A stretch of DNA of 64,000 nucleotides. Source: Ardenticatenaceae bacterium. Lineage in GTDB: Bacteria; Chloroflexota; Anaerolineae; Promineifilales; Promineifilaceae. Below are positions 55,667-63,731 of this stretch, piece after piece (the first letter of the stretch is position 1; every line of letters begins with the position of its first letter). A program made the position numbers and the translations under genes. Under the pieces are notes generated by a model, which saw only the letters and a program-made list of their open reading frames with translations, was not told the DNA's origin and searched no databases. The DNA is taken from positions 558,001 through 622,000 of the forward strand of contig JACKBX010000003.1 in NCBI GenBank assembly GCA_020634375.1, written 5' to 3'.

Positions 55667-56524
55667 ATGGACTTCCTACTTGCCTCCGTGATTGATGGCC
55701 TGCTGCTTGGCTTTGTGTATGGCATTGCCGCAATGGGGCTAACGCTGATCTGGGGCGTGATGAACGTGATTAACCTGGCGCACGGCCCAATTATTGCCCT
55801 GGGCATGTTTAGCCTCTATTTTATCTTTTCGTTGTTGGGATTGAACCCCTATCTGGCACTCATTTTGGTGGCCGTGTTGGGGCTGTTGTTGGGCATTCTC
55901 ATCTATTTTGTGGCGGTGCATCGCGTGATTGACGCGCCGCATTTGTCTACGCTGCTGGCGACGTTTTCGGTGAATATGATCATTATTGGGCTGGGAACGG
56001 CCGCTTTCACTGCATCCCCCCGCAATGTCGAGTTCAGCCTGGGCAGCTTCACCGTTGGCTCCATTACGTTGTTGGGAACGCGGCTGGTTGCGGCCGTGTT
56101 GGCGCTGGCTGTCACTGGTGGGCTGTACCTATTTCTCTACCGCACACGACCAGGACGCTACATCCGCGCCGTTGCCAACAACCGCGATGCCGCCGAGTTA
56201 ATGGGCGTGCCCTCCGCACAAATCCTGGCCCTCAGCTTTGGGCTGGGGACGATGTTGGCGGCCATTTCCGGTGGCCTCATCGCCACCTTCTTCCCCTTCA
56301 CCATTTTGGCGGGCGGCGTTTATGAACTAAAGAGCTTTGTCATTGGCGTGCTAGGCGGGCTGGGCAATCCCGTTGGAGCGTTGTTTGGCGGTCTGATCTT
56401 GGGCGTGCTGGAGGGTATTATCCCCACCTTTATGCCCACAACCTGGGTTCCGGTGCTGGAGTTTGGGCTGTTTGTCCTCATTCTGCTGGTACGGCCGCAG
56501 GGCCTATTTGGAGCGAGAAAATGA
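55667..56524 (+). CDS. livH: Branched-chain amino acid ABC transporter permease, LivH type
   Basis: 285 residues with eight hydrophobic segments. Family features are the N-terminal VIDGLLLGFVYGIAAMGLTL and NLAHGP, and the ATPase-contact loop AVANNRDAAELMGVPSAQIL. AAGGAG precedes the ATG. It forms half of the channel with LivM, whose start codon overlaps its stop (ATGA). Confidence 0.93.
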   Translation: MDFLLASVIDGLLLGFVYGIAAMGLTLIWGVMNVINLAHGPIIALGMFSLYFIFSLLGLNPYLALILVAVLGLLLGILIYFVAVHRVIDAPHLSTLLATFSVNMIIIGLGTAAFTASPRNVEFSLGSFTVGSITLLGTRLVAAVLALAVTGGLYLFLYRTRPGRYIRAVANNRDAAELMGVPSAQILALSFGLGTMLAAISGGLIATFFPFTILAGGVYELKSFVIGVLGGLGNPVGALFGGLILGVLEGIIPTFMPTTWVPVLEFGLFVLILLVRPQGLFGARK

Positions 56525-57492
56525 GCGGTTGGCGCAAATACACAGGTCTTATCGTCACATTGTTGATTGTTTTGCTGCTAACCTTTTGGCCGTTAATCAC
56601 GGGCAAAGACATTACCCGCGAAACAATCTTCACAATCTTGTTATCCGTTGCCCTGGCTTCCAGTTTGAACATTTTGCTGGGGTACACGGGATACGTCAGT
56701 TTTGGTCATGTTGTCTTTTTTGGCCTGGGCGGATATGTGGGCTTTTACCTTCTATCTGTGCAGGGTTGGTCTTTGTGGATTGCCATGTTGGCAGGAGGAG
56801 CAGCGTCAGCCATACTGGCATTTTTGTTGGGCAAGGCTATTTTGCGGCTGCGCGGCGGTTATTTTGCGCTGGCAACTATTGGTGTCAACGAAGCCATGCG
56901 AGCCTTTATCAATAACTTCGAGCCATTTGGCGGGCCGGTGGGGATGACGCTGAATTTCCAAGTTTACCGCGACTACGGCGGCCCGGCACAAGCGCTGTGG
57001 CTTAGTTTTTATATGCTGGCTGCGCTGACAATCATCGTGGTCATTATCAGCTATTCGGTACGCATGTCTAAGTTTGGCCTGGGGTTGCTAGCAATCCGCG
57101 AGGATGAGGATGCCGCCGAGGTGATGGGCGTTATCGCGCCGAATGTGAAAACTTGGGCGTATGTGCTGTCAGCCATCATTCCCGGCATTTTGGGCGTCAT
57201 TTTCTTTTTCAAAAATGGCAACATTGAACCGGCGCCAGCCTTTCGCCTGCACTTTTCGATTGAAATGATTGTGATGGTCATGCTCGGTGGGCAGGGCACG
57301 GTGTTGGGGCCGGTGCTTGGTGGGATGGGCTATCAAAGCCTGCGCGGTTATTTATTGACCAGTCCTTTGTTTAAGAATATTCAACTGGCTGTGGCCGGGG
57401 CGCTGTTGCTGATTATTGTGCTGTTTGTGCCTGCCGGGGTGGTGGGCTGGCTCCGTCAGCGTTTCCCAGCTTTACGGAGGGTACTCCAATGA
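56521..57492 (+). CDS. livM: Branched-chain amino acid ABC transporter permease, LivM type
   Basis: 323 residues with about ten hydrophobic segments: NILLGYTGYVSFGHVVFFGL and the ATPase-contact loop AIREDEDAAEVMGVIAPNVK are diagnostic. It overlaps livH and livG by four bases at each end, so the three are tightly coupled. Confidence 0.93.
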   Translation: MSGWRKYTGLIVTLLIVLLLTFWPLITGKDITRETIFTILLSVALASSLNILLGYTGYVSFGHVVFFGLGGYVGFYLLSVQGWSLWIAMLAGGAASAILAFLLGKAILRLRGGYFALATIGVNEAMRAFINNFEPFGGPVGMTLNFQVYRDYGGPAQALWLSFYMLAALTIIVVIISYSVRMSKFGLGLLAIREDEDAAEVMGVIAPNVKTWAYVLSAIIPGILGVIFFFKNGNIEPAPAFRLHFSIEMIVMVMLGGQGTVLGPVLGGMGYQSLRGYLLTSPLFKNIQLAVAGALLLIIVLFVPAGVVGWLRQRFPALRRVLQ

Positions 57493-58235
57493 TTTTGCAA
57501 GTAGAAGGTGTTGGTAAGCAGTTTGGCGGCTTGCAGGCGCTCTCCGATGTGACGTTTGATTTGCCAGAGGGGCAAATTCTGGGGCTGATTGGGCCGAACG
57601 GCGCGGGCAAGACGACGCTGTTTAATTGTATCAATGGGGTGTATTCACCGACGACGGGCCGGGTGGTTTTTCGCGGGGAAGAGGTAACGGGTAGCAAGAC
57701 GTATGCGATGGCGCATCGGGGGTTGGCTCGGACGCATCAAATTGTACGGCCGTTAAACGAGCTGTCCGTCCGCGAAAATGTCACCGTCGGGGCCTGCTTT
57801 GGCCGTGAAGGGCATGGGCTGCACAAAGCCAACGAAATCGCCGATGAGATTATGGCGTTTGTGGGGTTGGCGGAACGGGCCGACCAGTTAGCTGGTAGTC
57901 TGAATGTGGGCCAGAAGAAGCGTTTGGAGATGGCGCGGGCGTTGGCAGCACGGCCGTATCTCCTGCTGCTCGACGAAGTATTAGCCGGGCTAAACCCCTC
58001 CGAAATCGCCCACATGGTCAGCATCGTGCGCCGCATCCGAGACGAACGTGGCATCACCATCATCATGATCGAACATGTCATGCACGCCGTGATGAACGTC
58101 TCCGACCGCATTTTCGTTCTCGACTACGGCAAGCAGATTGCCGAAGGTACTCCTGAAGAGGTCGCCAACAACCCCAAAGTCATCGAAGCCTATTTGGGCG
58201 ACCCGGAATTAGCCGAACGGCTGATGAGCGAGTGA
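57489..58235 (+). CDS. livG: Branched-chain amino acid ABC transporter ATPase, LivG type
   Basis: 248 residues. Walker A GLIGPNGAGKTTLFNC, signature NVGQKKRLEMARALA, Walker B YLLLLDEVLAGL and switch EHVMH are all present. The signature starts N-V-G-Q rather than L-S-G-G, typical of LivG. It powers the LivHM channel together with LivF. Confidence 0.95.
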   Translation: MILQVEGVGKQFGGLQALSDVTFDLPEGQILGLIGPNGAGKTTLFNCINGVYSPTTGRVVFRGEEVTGSKTYAMAHRGLARTHQIVRPLNELSVRENVTVGACFGREGHGLHKANEIADEIMAFVGLAERADQLAGSLNVGQKKRLEMARALAARPYLLLLDEVLAGLNPSEIAHMVSIVRRIRDERGITIIMIEHVMHAVMNVSDRIFVLDYGKQIAEGTPEEVANNPKVIEAYLGDPELAERLMSE

Positions 58236-58236
58236 A

Positions 58237-58298
58237 GAAGTGGTAAGTATGCAAGTGGCAAGTAACAGACTTGCACACCTGCTTACTTGCAAACTCTC
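58237..58298. repeat. Foldback element F (between livG and livF)
   Basis: Left arm of AAGTGGTAAGTATGCAAGTGG type (58237-58265) and right arm CTTGCACACCTGCTTACTTG type (58270-58298), imperfectly complementary, filling the gap between two ATPase genes of the same operon. Confidence 0.7.
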
Positions 58299-58309
58299 AA
58301 GAGGTAAAC

Positions 58310-59020
58310 ATGGCAATACTAGAAATTCGAGACGTAGCATCCGGTTATGGTGAAGTACAAATTCTGTGGGGAACCAGCATCAACCTGGAAGAGGGACATC
58401 TCACCTCCCTGGTGGGAGCCAACGGCGCGGGCAAAACGACAACCATGCGCACTGTCATGGGACTGCTCAAACCCTGGAATGGCTCCATCTGGTTTGATGG
58501 CAAAGACATCAGCAATCTATCTGCCCACGCCAAAGCAGAAATGGGCGTCGTACTTGTCCCCGAAGGGCGGCAGCTTTTCACCGATATGTCTGTAGAAGAA
58601 AATCTGGAAATGGGCGCGTCTCCGAAACGCGCCCGCGATCATGTCAAAAAGAACCTGGATTTGGTTTATGAAATGTTCCCGCGATTGCTGGAACGACGTG
58701 CCCAAAAATCAGGTACACTAAGTGGTGGCGAGCAGCAAATGTTGGCTGTCGCTCGCGGCATCATGGCAAATCCCATTGTGCTCATGATTGACGAGCTATC
58801 ATTGGGCCTGGCTCCTGTATTGGTATTGGACTTGTTCCAAAGTTTGAAATTGTTGAAAGACCAGGGGCTAACCATGATGCTGGTGGAACAAAATGTACAG
58901 ATGGCTCTGGCCGTCAGCGATTATGCTTATGTATTGGCACAAGGGAAAGTAGAACTACATGGCCCCAGCCGAGAATTGGCAAAAAATGAGCATGTACGTT
59001 CGGCTTATCTGGGACTGTAA
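58310..59020 (+). CDS. livF: Branched-chain amino acid ABC transporter ATPase, LivF type
   Basis: 236 residues from the ATG at 58310, preceded by GAGG; a reading from 58271 lies within the foldback. Walker A LVGANGAGKTTTMR, signature LSGGEQQMLAVARGIM, Walker B IVLMIDELSLGLAP, switch VEQN. Pairs with LivG; last transporter gene of the operon. Confidence 0.95.
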   Translation: MAILEIRDVASGYGEVQILWGTSINLEEGHLTSLVGANGAGKTTTMRTVMGLLKPWNGSIWFDGKDISNLSAHAKAEMGVVLVPEGRQLFTDMSVEENLEMGASPKRARDHVKKNLDLVYEMFPRLLERRAQKSGTLSGGEQQMLAVARGIMANPIVLMIDELSLGLAPVLVLDLFQSLKLLKDQGLTMMLVEQNVQMALAVSDYAYVLAQGKVELHGPSRELAKNEHVRSAYLGL

Positions 59021-59026
59021 GGAATA

Positions 59027-59086
59027 TAGGATAGAGTAAGAGCTAGAGGAAGAAGAAGCTCTTTACTCTAGCTCTATCCTCTAGCT
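59027..59086. repeat. Foldback element G (between livF and the CBS-ACT gene)
   Basis: Left arm AGGATAGAGTAAGAGCTAGAGG type (59027-59051), right arm CTCTTTACTCTAGCTCTATC type (59058-59086). It closely recalls element D at 47231-47289 in unit sequence and lies just before AAGGAGG of the next gene. Confidence 0.8.
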
Positions 59087-59100
59087 TTTAAGGAGGCAAC

Positions 59101-59754
59101 ATGTTAGTTAGAGAAAGAATGTCATCGCCAGTCATTACAATTGACGCAACGACACCTGTGATGGAAGCGCTGGATTTGATGCGGCAAGAGAATATCCGCC
59201 GTACACCGGTTGTAGATGCGCATGGGAAAATGGCGGGAATTGTATCGGATAAAGATTTGCTCAATGCCGGGCCGTCAGACGCAACGACTTTGAGTGTGTG
59301 GGAACTAAATTACCTGCTAACAAAGGTGCAGGTGAAAGAGGTAATGACCAAAAAGGTGCTCACCGTGGCGGAAGACACCCCTATTGAAGAGGCCGCTTTT
59401 ATTATGGCTGAGAATAAAATCGGCGGTTTGCCGGTGATGCGCGGCCAAGAATTAGTAGGCTTGATCACGGAAACAGATTTGTTCAAGATATTTCTGGAGA
59501 TGATGGGGGCGCGTGAGGTAGGTGTACGTGTCACCGCTTTGGTTCCAGAAAAACCGGGCGAGTTGGATGTGTTGACTCATGCTATCACGGAAGCGGGCGG
59601 CAGTTTTATCTCCTTTGGGCAGTTTACCGGAGAGAGTGACAATAATAAGTTGGTGACGTTTAAGGTGTCTGGGATGGATGAAACGGCCGTTCAAACCAAA
59701 ATCGCTCCCTACATCGAACAACTTATAGACATTCGCACCTGCTGTACATCCTAG
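59101..59754 (+). CDS. CBS-domain pair plus ACT-like domain protein (AcuB-like)
   Basis: 217 residues with AAGGAGG at the start. Two CBS motifs (1-60, MSSPVITIDATTPVMEALDL; and 78-140, VMTKKVLTVAEDTPIEEAAF) that bind adenine nucleotides, then an ACT-like domain (about 142-210; VRVTALVPEKPGELDVLTHA) that in other proteins binds amino acids. It closes the liv operon, so it may sense energy charge and amino acid level to regulate the transporter or metabolism; this is inference. Confidence 0.88.
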   Translation: MLVRERMSSPVITIDATTPVMEALDLMRQENIRRTPVVDAHGKMAGIVSDKDLLNAGPSDATTLSVWELNYLLTKVQVKEVMTKKVLTVAEDTPIEEAAFIMAENKIGGLPVMRGQELVGLITETDLFKIFLEMMGAREVGVRVTALVPEKPGELDVLTHAITEAGGSFISFGQFTGESDNNKLVTFKVSGMDETAVQTKIAPYIEQLIDIRTCCTS

Positions 59755-59782
59755 TTTCAACTACAAACACTACCCAAACAGA

Positions 59783-59813
59783 AGCCCGGACGAACCATTC
59801 GTTCGGGCTTTTT
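59783..59813 (+). terminator. Terminator of the liv/CBS-ACT operon
   Basis: A 12-bp stem with one G-U pair (59783-59794 with 59798-59809), 3-nt loop, followed by TTTTGGG. It marks the end of the operon begun at livJ. Confidence 0.8.
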
Positions 59814-59835
59814 GGGTTACTTGACAGTTCGCGCT

Positions 59836-61977
59836 ATGTCAAGACAATTAACCACAATGAAACAGTCGCTAGTACGCACCACTATCTTGTTCCTCGCCCC
59901 GATTGCTGCTGTGCTGGGACAGTATGTGCTGCCACAACAAGAATGGACAGCTATCGGTCTCTTTTACTTTGCTCTAGCGATCACAGCCTTTGCATTGACG
60001 CTAGTCTATCAAAACCCAGAGCATAGGGTAGAAGCGCCGTATGAAGAACAAATACCATGTGTTGAAGTATCAGGTGTCCAAGGGCAAAGGTCTCGGATTT
60101 GGCGGCTTACCCTGGCAGCACTAACGATTGGTTCGGCTATCTACGCCTTTCTGCATCTCCAAAATAACACCTTCACCCGCGAGGGTACGCTTGCATGGCT
60201 GGCAGCCATCATTGGCTATCTGCTGCTCTTTTGGCAGGGCATTGCGGATTGGCCGAGGCGGGTGCGGGATTGGTGGCGGAACCAATCATGGCCCCTCCAC
60301 CTCACCATCCAACGCCACCACCTCATCCTGCTCGCTATCTTTCTGCTCGCCGCCTTCTTCCGCTTCTACCGCCTCAACAGCCTGCCCGGCGAAATGGGCA
60401 GCGACCAGGCCGAAAAGCTCTTCGACGTGTACGACGTGGCCGTGCGTGGCCTGCGCCCCATCTTTTTCCCGCGCAATACCGGGCGCGAGGCGATGCAGTT
60501 TTATCTAACGGCCGTCATCCTCAAAGTCACCGGCCTGCCCATTGGCTTTCTGCCCCTGAAAATGGGCACGGCGCTGGTCAGCCTACTCACCGTGCCGCTG
60601 GTCTATTTGTTGGCGAAGGAGTTGTACGGCCGTTCCGTCAGCCTCCTCGCCACCACCCTCTTCGCCATCTCCTCCTGGCACGTCGCCATCAGCCGTATTG
60701 GACTGCGCTTCCCCTTCACCGCCGCCTTCGCCACCCCCACCCTCTACTTCTTCATCCGCGCCCTCAAATACAACCGCCGCAACGACTGGCTCGCCGCCGG
60801 CCTCACCCTCGGCATCGGCCTGCACACCTACATCCCCATGCGCATGGTTCCCCTGCTGCTCGTGCTGCTGGCCCTCCTCAAGCTGCTTCTCGACGCAATT
60901 CCAGTCATCAGTCATCAGTGGTCAGTAATCAGTAAACGGCAACTGACCACCGACCACCAAATACTGAATACTGATCACTGGTCACTGACTACTGATTACC
61001 GCGAAGCCACCGCCCTCACCCCCTCATTCTGGCAAAACGCCATCCTCAGCGGGCTGGTCTCGCTGCTCATCTTTCTGCCCCTGCTGCGCTACATGACCGA
61101 CAACCCGGCCATGTTTTGGTATCGCGTCACCACGCGCTCCTTAGAAAATGGGAATGCTCTGCCCGGTGAAACATGGCGCATCTTTTGGGATAACGTCAAA
61201 AATGCGCTGCTGATGTTCAACTATCGCGGCGATGCGGTGGTCAGCAACAGCATCCCCTTTACGCCCTTTTTGGGATTGATCAGCGGCGGGCTATTCGTGT
61301 TGGGCATCGTCTATTTGCTGTGGCGGCTGGTCAAATTCCGCGACCGGCGCACGCTGTACGTGCTGCTAACGCTGTTTATGCTGCTGCTGCCCTCCATTCT
61401 CAGCCTGGAATTCCCCGGCGAAAATCCCAGCCGCGTGCGTACAGGTGGAGCCATTCCCTGGGCAATGCTCATCGCCGCGCTGCCGTTGTGGGTGATTTTG
61501 CAGCATTTGCGGGCCAATTGGGCGCGGATGGGTAAATGGGTTGCGGGTGGGGTAACGGCCGTACTCCTCCTCATCGCCCTCCGTGACAACTACACCTACT
61601 ACTTTGTGAATTACGACACCCACTTCCACCGCACCCTCTGGAACACCAGCGAACTTGGCGCGGCAGCACGCGGCTTTGCCAACGGCATGGGCGACATGGA
61701 GCACGTCTACCATATCTCCTTCCCCTACTGGGTAGACACGCGCCTCATCGGCATCTACGCCGGGGCCATCCCCTGGGAGCAATCCATTCAGGATACAAAT
61801 CAGATCGCCCTGCTGCACACACAAGACCCCGCCGCCAAACTGTACATTCTGCATGTCCGCGACCAATCCTCGCTCAAACTGCTGCAAGACACCTATCCTA
61901 CCGGCTGGCCCGAACTGCGCCACTCTGCACGCGGCCCAGACAAAGATTTCATGCTTTTCTTCGTCCCACCGCGTTAA
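59836..61977 (+). CDS. Membrane glycosyltransferase, GT83/ArnT-PMT-like
   Basis: 713 residues from the ATG at 59836; an ATG at 59857 is also possible, and neither has a clear Shine-Dalgarno. Many hydrophobic segments fill residues 1-600. The first loop has the PMT/ArnT-like acidic motif LPGEMGSDQAEKLFDVYD and later GLHTYIPMRMVPLLL. Such enzymes move a sugar from a polyprenyl-phosphate carrier to lipid or protein outside the membrane. Residues about 355-388 are encoded by a foldback microrepeat (60902-60998) and read as low-complexity ISHQWSVISK...TTDHWSLTTDY, an insert not expected in the family. Acceptor unknown. Confidence 0.85.
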   Translation: MSRQLTTMKQSLVRTTILFLAPIAAVLGQYVLPQQEWTAIGLFYFALAITAFALTLVYQNPEHRVEAPYEEQIPCVEVSGVQGQRSRIWRLTLAALTIGSAIYAFLHLQNNTFTREGTLAWLAAIIGYLLLFWQGIADWPRRVRDWWRNQSWPLHLTIQRHHLILLAIFLLAAFFRFYRLNSLPGEMGSDQAEKLFDVYDVAVRGLRPIFFPRNTGREAMQFYLTAVILKVTGLPIGFLPLKMGTALVSLLTVPLVYLLAKELYGRSVSLLATTLFAISSWHVAISRIGLRFPFTAAFATPTLYFFIRALKYNRRNDWLAAGLTLGIGLHTYIPMRMVPLLLVLLALLKLLLDAIPVISHQWSVISKRQLTTDHQILNTDHWSLTTDYREATALTPSFWQNAILSGLVSLLIFLPLLRYMTDNPAMFWYRVTTRSLENGNALPGETWRIFWDNVKNALLMFNYRGDAVVSNSIPFTPFLGLISGGLFVLGIVYLLWRLVKFRDRRTLYVLLTLFMLLLPSILSLEFPGENPSRVRTGGAIPWAMLIAALPLWVILQHLRANWARMGKWVAGGVTAVLLLIALRDNYTYYFVNYDTHFHRTLWNTSELGAAARGFANGMGDMEHVYHISFPYWVDTRLIGIYAGAIPWEQSIQDTNQIALLHTQDPAAKLYILHVRDQSSLKLLQDTYPTGWPELRHSARGPDKDFMLFFVPPR
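60902..60998. repeat. Foldback element H, inside the GT83-like coding region
   Basis: Left arm of CAGTCATCAGTGGTCAGTAA-type units and right arm of ACTGATCACTGGTCACTGAC-type complements. Unlike the others it is in a coding region, kept open as about 33 codons in a loop between membrane helices. Confidence 0.8.
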
Positions 61978-62120
61978 CCTCAAAAACCCGTGAATCTCCA
62001 CAAAACGCAGCGTGAATTAACCGTGCCGCCCCTTTATAACGGCCGTTTCCCCTCCTATAATGAAAGAAAATTCAGCATTCAGCATTCACCATTCCTAATT
62101 CATCCTTCAAGGAGAACCAC

Positions 62121-63503
62121 ATGAAGAAGTACCGTAGGTTAACCATCTTATTGACCGTCATGATTATGTTAGTGGGGGTAACGGCCGTATTTGCCTTCCC
62201 CTACACCGTCCAATCTGGCGACACTTTATCCGCCATTGCCCAACGCTTTGGCACAACCTACCAAACCCTCGCCCAAGTCAATAACCTTGCCAACCCTAAC
62301 TACATCTACGTCGGCCAGGTGCTAGAAATTCCCGACGACGGAACCACGCCGCCCACCGAACCCGCACCTACACCAGTCCCATCCCCCGGCGGAACCTACA
62401 CCGTGCAATCCGGCGATACTCTATCCACCATAGCCCAACGCTTTGGCACAACCTATCTCGCCATCGCCCAGGCCAACAACATCGCCAACCCCAATTACAT
62501 CTACGTCGGGCAAGTGCTCACCATTCCCGGCAGCACCGGCGTCACACCGCCTGCCCCCGGCCAACCCGCTCCCGTCATCGGCGGCAGCTTCGAGTTGGGC
62601 GGCCAAACACAAGGCTTCGGCAACGCCGGTCTCATGCAAAGCATCGGCATGACCTGGGTCAAATTCCAGCACAAATGGACACCCGGCGATGATCCCAATG
62701 TTTTGGCCGGACGCATCAACGACGCCCACGCGCAGGGCTTCAAAGTGCTTCTCTCCATCACCGGAGCCAACACCTACCCCGTCCCCGGCAGCATTGACTT
62801 CAACAGCTTCGTCAACTTCGTTAGCGGCGTCGCTGCCCTCGGCCCCGATGCCATTGAAGTGTGGAACGAAATGAATATTGATTTTGAATGGCCCGCTGGC
62901 GAAATCAGCCCCACTGCCTATGTGAACAACATGCTCGCCCCCACCTACAACGCCATCAAAGCCGCCAACGGCAACGTGATGGTTATCAGCGGGGCACTCG
63001 CTCCCACCGGCTTTGACAATACCACCAACGCCTGGTCAGACAGCCGATACATTCAAGGGATGGCCGCCGCCGGAGCCGCCAGCTACATGGACTGCATCGG
63101 TGTGCATCACAATGCCGGGGCGACATCGCCCACCGTCAGCAGTGGACATCCCGGCGGTTCTCATTACAGTTGGTACTATGCCCCCACCCGCGACCTGTAC
63201 TACAATGCCTTTGGCGGAGCACGTAAAGTATGCTTCACTGAATTGGGCTACCTTTCCGGGGAAGGCTTCCCCAATGTGCCCGCTAATTTTGCTTGGGCGG
63301 CCAACACAACCGTCGCCCAACACGCACAATGGCTGGCAGAAGCAGCCAGCCTCTCTGCCTCTTCCGGGCGCGTGCGCCTGATGATCGTCTTCAATGTGGA
63401 CTTCACGCAGTACGGAGACGATCCGCAGGCAGGCTACGCCATCGTCCGCCCGGATGGAAGCTGCCCAGCCTGTGACACGCTGCGGGCGGTGATGGGGCGG
63501 TAA
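62121..63503 (+). CDS. Secreted glycoside hydrolase (clan GH-A fold) with two LysM domains
   Basis: 460 residues, with AAGGAG upstream. Signal peptide (1-28), then LysM 1 (about 29-73, YTVQSGDTLSAIAQRFGTTY) and LysM 2 (about 93-137, nearly identical), which bind peptidoglycan or chitin. A Pro/Thr linker joins them to a barrel domain (about 155-455) with acid/base Glu250 in IEVWNEMNI and nucleophile Glu374 in VCFTELGYL, the two ends of strands 4 and 7 as in clan GH-A. Probably cleaves a wall or extracellular polysaccharide; the specific GH family is uncertain (GH39/GH5-like). Confidence 0.85.
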   Translation: MKKYRRLTILLTVMIMLVGVTAVFAFPYTVQSGDTLSAIAQRFGTTYQTLAQVNNLANPNYIYVGQVLEIPDDGTTPPTEPAPTPVPSPGGTYTVQSGDTLSTIAQRFGTTYLAIAQANNIANPNYIYVGQVLTIPGSTGVTPPAPGQPAPVIGGSFELGGQTQGFGNAGLMQSIGMTWVKFQHKWTPGDDPNVLAGRINDAHAQGFKVLLSITGANTYPVPGSIDFNSFVNFVSGVAALGPDAIEVWNEMNIDFEWPAGEISPTAYVNNMLAPTYNAIKAANGNVMVISGALAPTGFDNTTNAWSDSRYIQGMAAAGAASYMDCIGVHHNAGATSPTVSSGHPGGSHYSWYYAPTRDLYYNAFGGARKVCFTELGYLSGEGFPNVPANFAWAANTTVAQHAQWLAEAASLSASSGRVRLMIVFNVDFTQYGDDPQAGYAIVRPDGSCPACDTLRAVMGR

Positions 63504-63526
63504 TTATCTGCTTGACCCTCTCTTAT

Positions 63527-63561
63527 AAAACCCGAAGAGTTTCAGTGCTCTTCGGGTTTTT
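63527..63561 (+). terminator. Rho-independent terminator of the LysM hydrolase gene
   Basis: A perfect 13-bp stem (63527-63539 with 63548-63560), AAAACCCGAAGAG with CTCTTCGGGTTTT, with the U-tract continuing after it. Confidence 0.92.
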
Positions 63562-63572
63562 AGTGTCTCTTT

Positions 63573-63601
63573 TTGCCGTAAGTGGGGACATTTTCTATAA
63601 T
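63573..63601 (+). promoter_or_regulatory. Candidate promoter of the final CBS gene
   Basis: TTGCCG (63573-63578) and TATAAT (63596-63601) with 17 bases between. The predicted leader of about 125 nt contains one ACGGCCGT. Confidence 0.6.
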
Positions 63602-63731
63602 CGCCAGTGGAATTCCGAATGGATCGGGAGCCTTTTTGCCAACATCTATACACCCTCGATGCACTGTTGGTTTTCAGTCACATTATTATCCGGCAGGCGG
63701 GCAACGGCCGTACCGGGCAAAGGAGTGTTCC

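Larger units (their letters stand above)
1492..63710. repeat. Dispersed palindrome ACGGCCGT, about 86 copies across the window
   Basis: Counted by eye on one strand (the word is its own complement). Examples: 1711, 3314, 5981, 7940, 14285, 23907, 25515, 28863, 31122, 34329, 38280, 40358, 44445, 47710, 49415, 51079, 53337, 57748, 59683, 62039. The outer bases are most often A before and T after. It is read as Thr-Ala-Val, Asn-Gly-Arg or Arg-Pro depending on frame, and is also intergenic. About one copy is expected by chance in 64 kb. Confidence 0.9.

Noticed and set aside
60195..60935. A 246-codon open frame inside the GT83-like gene
   Set aside because: It is a second-frame shadow of GC-rich coding sequence; composition is Pro/Arg/His-rich without domain features.
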